A stretch of DNA of 16,660 nucleotides from UMGS172 sp045651745 (GTDB taxonomy: Bacteria > Bacillota > Clostridia > Oscillospirales > Acutalibacteraceae). The stretch lies in the NCBI GenBank assembly GCA_045651745.1, contig JAZRSW010000065.1, positions 1 through 16,660 on the forward strand, in the 5' to 3' direction. Below the pieces are notes generated by a model. The model did not search any database, was not told the DNA's origin, and worked only from the letters and a program-made list of their open reading frames with translations. A program made the position numbers and the translations under genes. This document shows, one piece after another, positions 14,295 to 16,660 of this stretch (the stretch's first letter is position 1; each line of letters begins with the position of its first letter).

Positions 14295-14837
14295 CTATTT
14301 TAATTTAGCACGAATTCGTCCTACAGTATTATTGACGGATTTTAAATCGGTCTCAAGGCGAAGTGCTATTTCTTTGGGAGAAAAACCGCGTAATATATAT
14401 GAAAACACAGCAAACTCCCTATTTGATAAATCCGTTCTGGCACGTTCTACGACTTTAACATATTCGTCCTTAACGGCAACTTTTTGTTCAGGGTTAGATT
14501 GAGTGTCAGCAATCTGCACATCCCCAATATCAACCAAAAGTTCTTTTGGTATTTCGGTTAATTTATTCAAACGACGCAAATAGTCAACAATCGAAGCGTC
14601 AATACATCTACGTGCAAAGGTTGTAAACCCCGAAAGTTCACTGTTGTACTTTCTGAAAGCCGTAAGCAGACCTATATTACCCTCTTGAATTAAATCCTCA
14701 AGTTCGCAGTAATTGTTAAGATACTTTAACGCTCTTGACTTGACAAGCAAAGCGTAGTCACTCAAGACAGTAACTACAGATTTAGATGTAACATCGGTTG
14801 ACATACCGTCAATTTTACTGTGTTCAGGAGTACTCAA
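14295..14837 (-). CDS. Short sigma-70-family RNA polymerase sigma factor
   Basis: The 180-residue protein has region 2 (about 46-90: ELEDLIQEGNIGLLTAFRKY, then FTTFARRCIDASIVDYLRR), the part that binds core polymerase and the -10 element. Region 4 (about 136-179: LSNREFAVFSYILRGFSPKE, then LKSVNNTVGRIRAKL) is the -35-recognising helix-turn-helix. Regions 1 and 3 are lacking. It resembles the SigH-like or sporulation-type small factors more than classical ECF factors, but I cannot name it. The start is TTG at 14837, preceded by AAGGAAG at 6 bases; the next candidate, ATG at 14804, has no such site. A near-consensus sigma-A promoter lies upstream. No anti-sigma gene is adjacent. Downstream are a tRNA-like element and a zinc-ribbon gene. 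Confidence 0.88.
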   Translation of the reverse strand: MSTPEHSKIDGMSTDVTSKSVVTVLSDYALLVKSRALKYLNNYCELEDLIQEGNIGLLTAFRKYNSELSGFTTFARRCIDASIVDYLRRLNKLTEIPKELLVDIGDVQIADTQSNPEQKVAVKDEYVKVVERARTDLSNREFAVFSYILRGFSPKEIALRLETDLKSVNNTVGRIRAKLK

Positions 14838-14894
14838 TTACATCTTCCTTAGTTCTTTAATTACATAAATGTATACAATTAACCATTTTCATTA

Positions 14895-14923
14895 ATTTTA
14901 ACCCATTGTTTCTTTTCTGTCAA
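14895..14923 (-). promoter_or_regulatory. Sigma-A promoter of the sigma-factor gene
   Basis: On the minus strand, TTGACA (14923-14918), a 17-base spacer and TAAAAT (14900-14895) form a strong promoter about 58 bases before the TTG start codon. Confidence 0.8.
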
Positions 14924-14967
14924 GTTTATTTTACCCAAAATTTAAATTTAAGTAAAAGTAACAATTT

Positions 14968-15001
14968 AAGGCACTGCTTTTAGTACAAAATGCAGTGCCT
15001 T
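14968..15001. terminator. Hairpin terminator downstream of pepD
   Basis: AAGGCACTGC (14968-14977) and GCAGTGCCTT (14992-15001) form a 10-base perfect stem, with further TTTT/AAAA pairing inside. It lies after pepD on the minus strand. The tail there is only moderately T-rich (AAATTGTTACTTTT), whereas the plus-strand side (GTTTTCTTTT) looks like the better terminator. Confidence 0.7.
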
Positions 15002-15045
15002 GTTTTCTTTTAAATTATTATATTGCAATTTAAAGCGTAATTCGG

Positions 15046-16470
15046 TCAAAAACTCTTCAACAACTCAATAAGGTATTCCCACACTCTGATAGAGCTTTCA
15101 ACATCGAGTTTTTCGTTAACTGTATGAACGTCTAAAATATTAGGACCTAAGGATACGGCATCCATTCCGGGTATTTGCTCGGAAATAACACCGCATTCCA
15201 ACCCTGCGTGAATTGTTGCAATCTGAGGTTTGTCACCAAACATTTTTTCATATACCGTGACCATTTTATCTCTTAAAGGTGAAACCTTATTATATTCCCA
15301 AGCAGGATAAGACTCGCCAAAATCAACCTCAAAACCAAATCCGAGAGCAATTTTCTTAACGGTTTCACAAACGTTTCCCATCTCGGTATTATCCATACTT
15401 CTTACAAGAGTGCCACAATACAAATCCCCTTTTAAATATGTGCTTATACCGATGTTAAGTGAAGTAATAACACCTGTTTCACCCTCACTGAGCACTCCGT
15501 CAGGCACTTCGTTCAAATATCCCAAAATACTTTTAGTATCTTCAACAGATAACGCCTTGCCAAAATATCTCTTTTTATCGATGTTTAATTTTGGATTATC
15601 CTCTGAACTTATAACTTCTAACGAACCAAACTTTGAGTTGATTTTTTCCAAAACAAAGTCAATATCACTTTTGCAAACAACAAACTTTGCAACTGAGTTG
15701 CAGGGAATTGCATTAGTTTTAGAACCGCTTTCAAATGAAATAAGTCTGATTTTTTCAGCAACATCACCCAACAATGAGGCCATAACTTTTGCCGCATTTA
15801 AACGGCGTTTGTGTATTTCAACACCCGAATGTCCGCCCGCCAAACCGGCAAGGCTCAAAGTAACACAAGTGCCACAAAAAAGGCTTTCTTTAAACCTTTT
15901 GGCAACTGAAACCCTGACACCGCCTGCGCAACCGCAAAGCAGTGTTCCCTCTTCCTCCGAGTCAAGATTTATGAGGGTTTTGCCTGAAAGCAGACTACCG
16001 TCAAGACCTGATGCACCATGTAATCCGGTTTCCTCATCCATAGTCAACAAAATTTCAAGCGGTGGCAGTTGTAATTCCTTATCCTTAATTAAAGCCAAAC
16101 CGAAAGCAACTGCAACACCGTCATCTCCGCCCAGTGTGGTGTTTTCGGCAGTAATATACTTGCCGTCAAATGAAAGACTTAATGGGTCACAGGTAAAATC
16201 GTGGCTACTGTCAGTGGTTTTTTCACAAACCATATCCAAGTGACCTTGAATGATAATCGGCTCAGCCGATTCAAAACCTATACCGCCTACCTTTTTTATA
16301 ACAACGTTTCCTACGCTATCTTTAACGGCTTCACAACCGCACTCTTTTGCAAATTTTATACAGTAATCCGCAATTGCCTCGGTGTTGCCAGAACCGTGAG
16401 GAATTTTGCAGATTTCTTCAAATATTTTAAAAAATTCGTGATTATAAGGAAAATTATCTGAAATTATCAT
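15046..16470 (-). CDS. pepD: Aminoacyl-histidine dipeptidase (M20 family, PepD)
   Basis: The 474-residue cytosolic metallopeptidase is of the PepD (carnosinase-like, Xaa-His dipeptidase) type, which cleaves dipeptides for amino-acid recovery. The two-zinc site is visible: H77 and D79 (GHLDM), D116 (GGDDG), E146/E147 (MDEETG), D170 (NLDSEEEG) and H449 (LDVHTVNE). The lid-domain region GGHSGVEIHKRRLNA and HAGLECG also fit the family. The length is normal (about 480). ATG at 16470 is preceded by AAAGGACG. It is transcribed alone from a sigma-A promoter. A 277-codon open frame on the opposite strand (15410-16243) is a shadow of this gene. The actual substrate range is not determined by sequence. 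Confidence 0.95.
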   Translation of the reverse strand: MIISDNFPYNHEFFKIFEEICKIPHGSGNTEAIADYCIKFAKECGCEAVKDSVGNVVIKKVGGIGFESAEPIIIQGHLDMVCEKTTDSSHDFTCDPLSLSFDGKYITAENTTLGGDDGVAVAFGLALIKDKELQLPPLEILLTMDEETGLHGASGLDGSLLSGKTLINLDSEEEGTLLCGCAGGVRVSVAKRFKESLFCGTCVTLSLAGLAGGHSGVEIHKRRLNAAKVMASLLGDVAEKIRLISFESGSKTNAIPCNSVAKFVVCKSDIDFVLEKINSKFGSLEVISSEDNPKLNIDKKRYFGKALSVEDTKSILGYLNEVPDGVLSEGETGVITSLNIGISTYLKGDLYCGTLVRSMDNTEMGNVCETVKKIALGFGFEVDFGESYPAWEYNKVSPLRDKMVTVYEKMFGDKPQIATIHAGLECGVISEQIPGMDAVSLGPNILDVHTVNEKLDVESSIRVWEYLIELLKSF

Positions 16471-16503
16471 TGTTTTACGTCCTTTGTGCTAAAATACAAC
16501 CAT

Positions 16504-16532
16504 ATTTTACCCCAATTAAAGCCAATTTGCAA
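16504..16532 (-). promoter_or_regulatory. Sigma-A promoter of pepD
   Basis: On the minus strand, TTGCAA (16532-16527), a 17-base spacer and TAAAAT (16509-16504) lie about 34 bases upstream of the pepD start. Confidence 0.72.
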
Positions 16533-16590
16533 CAACAAAACACCTTTATTTCACATTAAATATGAATTTTACAAAAATATAAAAAAACTC

Positions 16591-16619
16591 TTGCATTTTT
16601 AAAATATATATGGTATCAT
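16591..16619 (+). promoter_or_regulatory. Sigma-A promoter of the tRNA gene at the window end
   Basis: TTGCAT (16591-16596), a 17-base spacer and TATCAT (16614-16619) place the transcription start about 7 bases before the tRNA 5' end. Confidence 0.7.
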
Positions 16620-16633
16620 ACTAAACGTCGCTT

Positions 16634-16660
16634 GGGGGTATAGCTCAGCTGGGAGAGCGC
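16634..16660 (+). tRNA. tRNA, 5' part only (probably tRNA-Ala)
   Basis: The last 27 bases begin with GGGGGTA (acceptor strand), then TA, a D arm of GCTC-loop-GAGC containing the GGG of the D loop, and the first base of the anticodon stem. The gene runs off the window before the anticodon. The 5' sequence GGGGGTATAGCTCAGCTGGG is typical of bacterial tRNA-Ala; Ile or Val cannot be excluded. A promoter precedes it, so it is a real gene and probably the first of its unit. Confidence 0.88.

Noticed and set aside
15410..16243. 277-codon open frame on the plus strand opposite pepD
   Set aside because: It lies entirely inside pepD, whose catalytic residues are all recognisable. The antisense translation shows no family features, and there is no ribosome site or promoter of its own.
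1..16660. CRISPR arrays, transposases, integrases or phage genes
   Set aside because: No regularly spaced repeats and no such protein motifs were seen on either strand.

Overview
The window looks like a piece of chromosome from a low-GC, Gram-positive Clostridia-type bacterium, most likely an uncultured gut member of the Oscillospiraceae/Ruminococcaceae. The support is the moderate AT richness, strong AGGAGG-type ribosome sites, sigma-A promoters of the TTGACA-N17-TATAAT type, and gene content (SpoIVFA/SpoIVFB-like pair, B12-binding radical SAM protein with its DUF2344 partner, DegV, COG2509 flavoprotein, PhoB-type two-component system with HtrA). The family placement is inference; the Clostridia assignment is firmer. 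There are no insertion sequences, CRISPR arrays or phage genes. No stretch over 300 bases lacks a gene.

Layout. At 1-225 is the 5' end of a TetR-family gene on the minus strand, with its promoter and a dense cluster of CAAC/GTTG operator half-sites. A minus-strand operon (4170 down to 262) encodes an M23 peptidase (SpoIVFA-like), an M50 intramembrane protease (SpoIVFB-like), a TIGR03960-type radical SAM protein and a TIGR03936/DUF2344 protein, and ends in a terminator. A second minus operon (6176 down to 4257) carries a polysaccharide deacetylase, dUTPase and a small membrane protein. A plus-strand DegV gene converges on minus-strand thioredoxin. Divergent from thioredoxin is a plus-strand pair, a COG2509 FAD protein and galE. 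That pair converges on a minus operon of response regulator, histidine kinase and HtrA, a likely envelope or secretion-stress circuit. The next minus block is a short sigma-70-family factor, a degenerate tRNA-like element and a double zinc-ribbon protein. The window closes with minus-strand pepD and the 5' end of a plus-strand tRNA, probably tRNA-Ala.

How the genes work together. Most are housekeeping or widespread accessory genes in compact operons with overlaps or gaps of a few bases. Envelope and sporulation functions recur: SpoIVFA/B-like proteases, deacetylase, HtrA circuit.

I did not find a clear new multi-gene system. The observations I would follow first are the tRNA-like element without a normal anticodon arm between the sigma factor and zinc-ribbon genes (14219-14288), the CxCx8CxH motif in the extracytoplasmic part of the HtrA-linked kinase, the operator array of the TetR gene, and a sigma-E-like promoter before the SpoIVFA-like gene.
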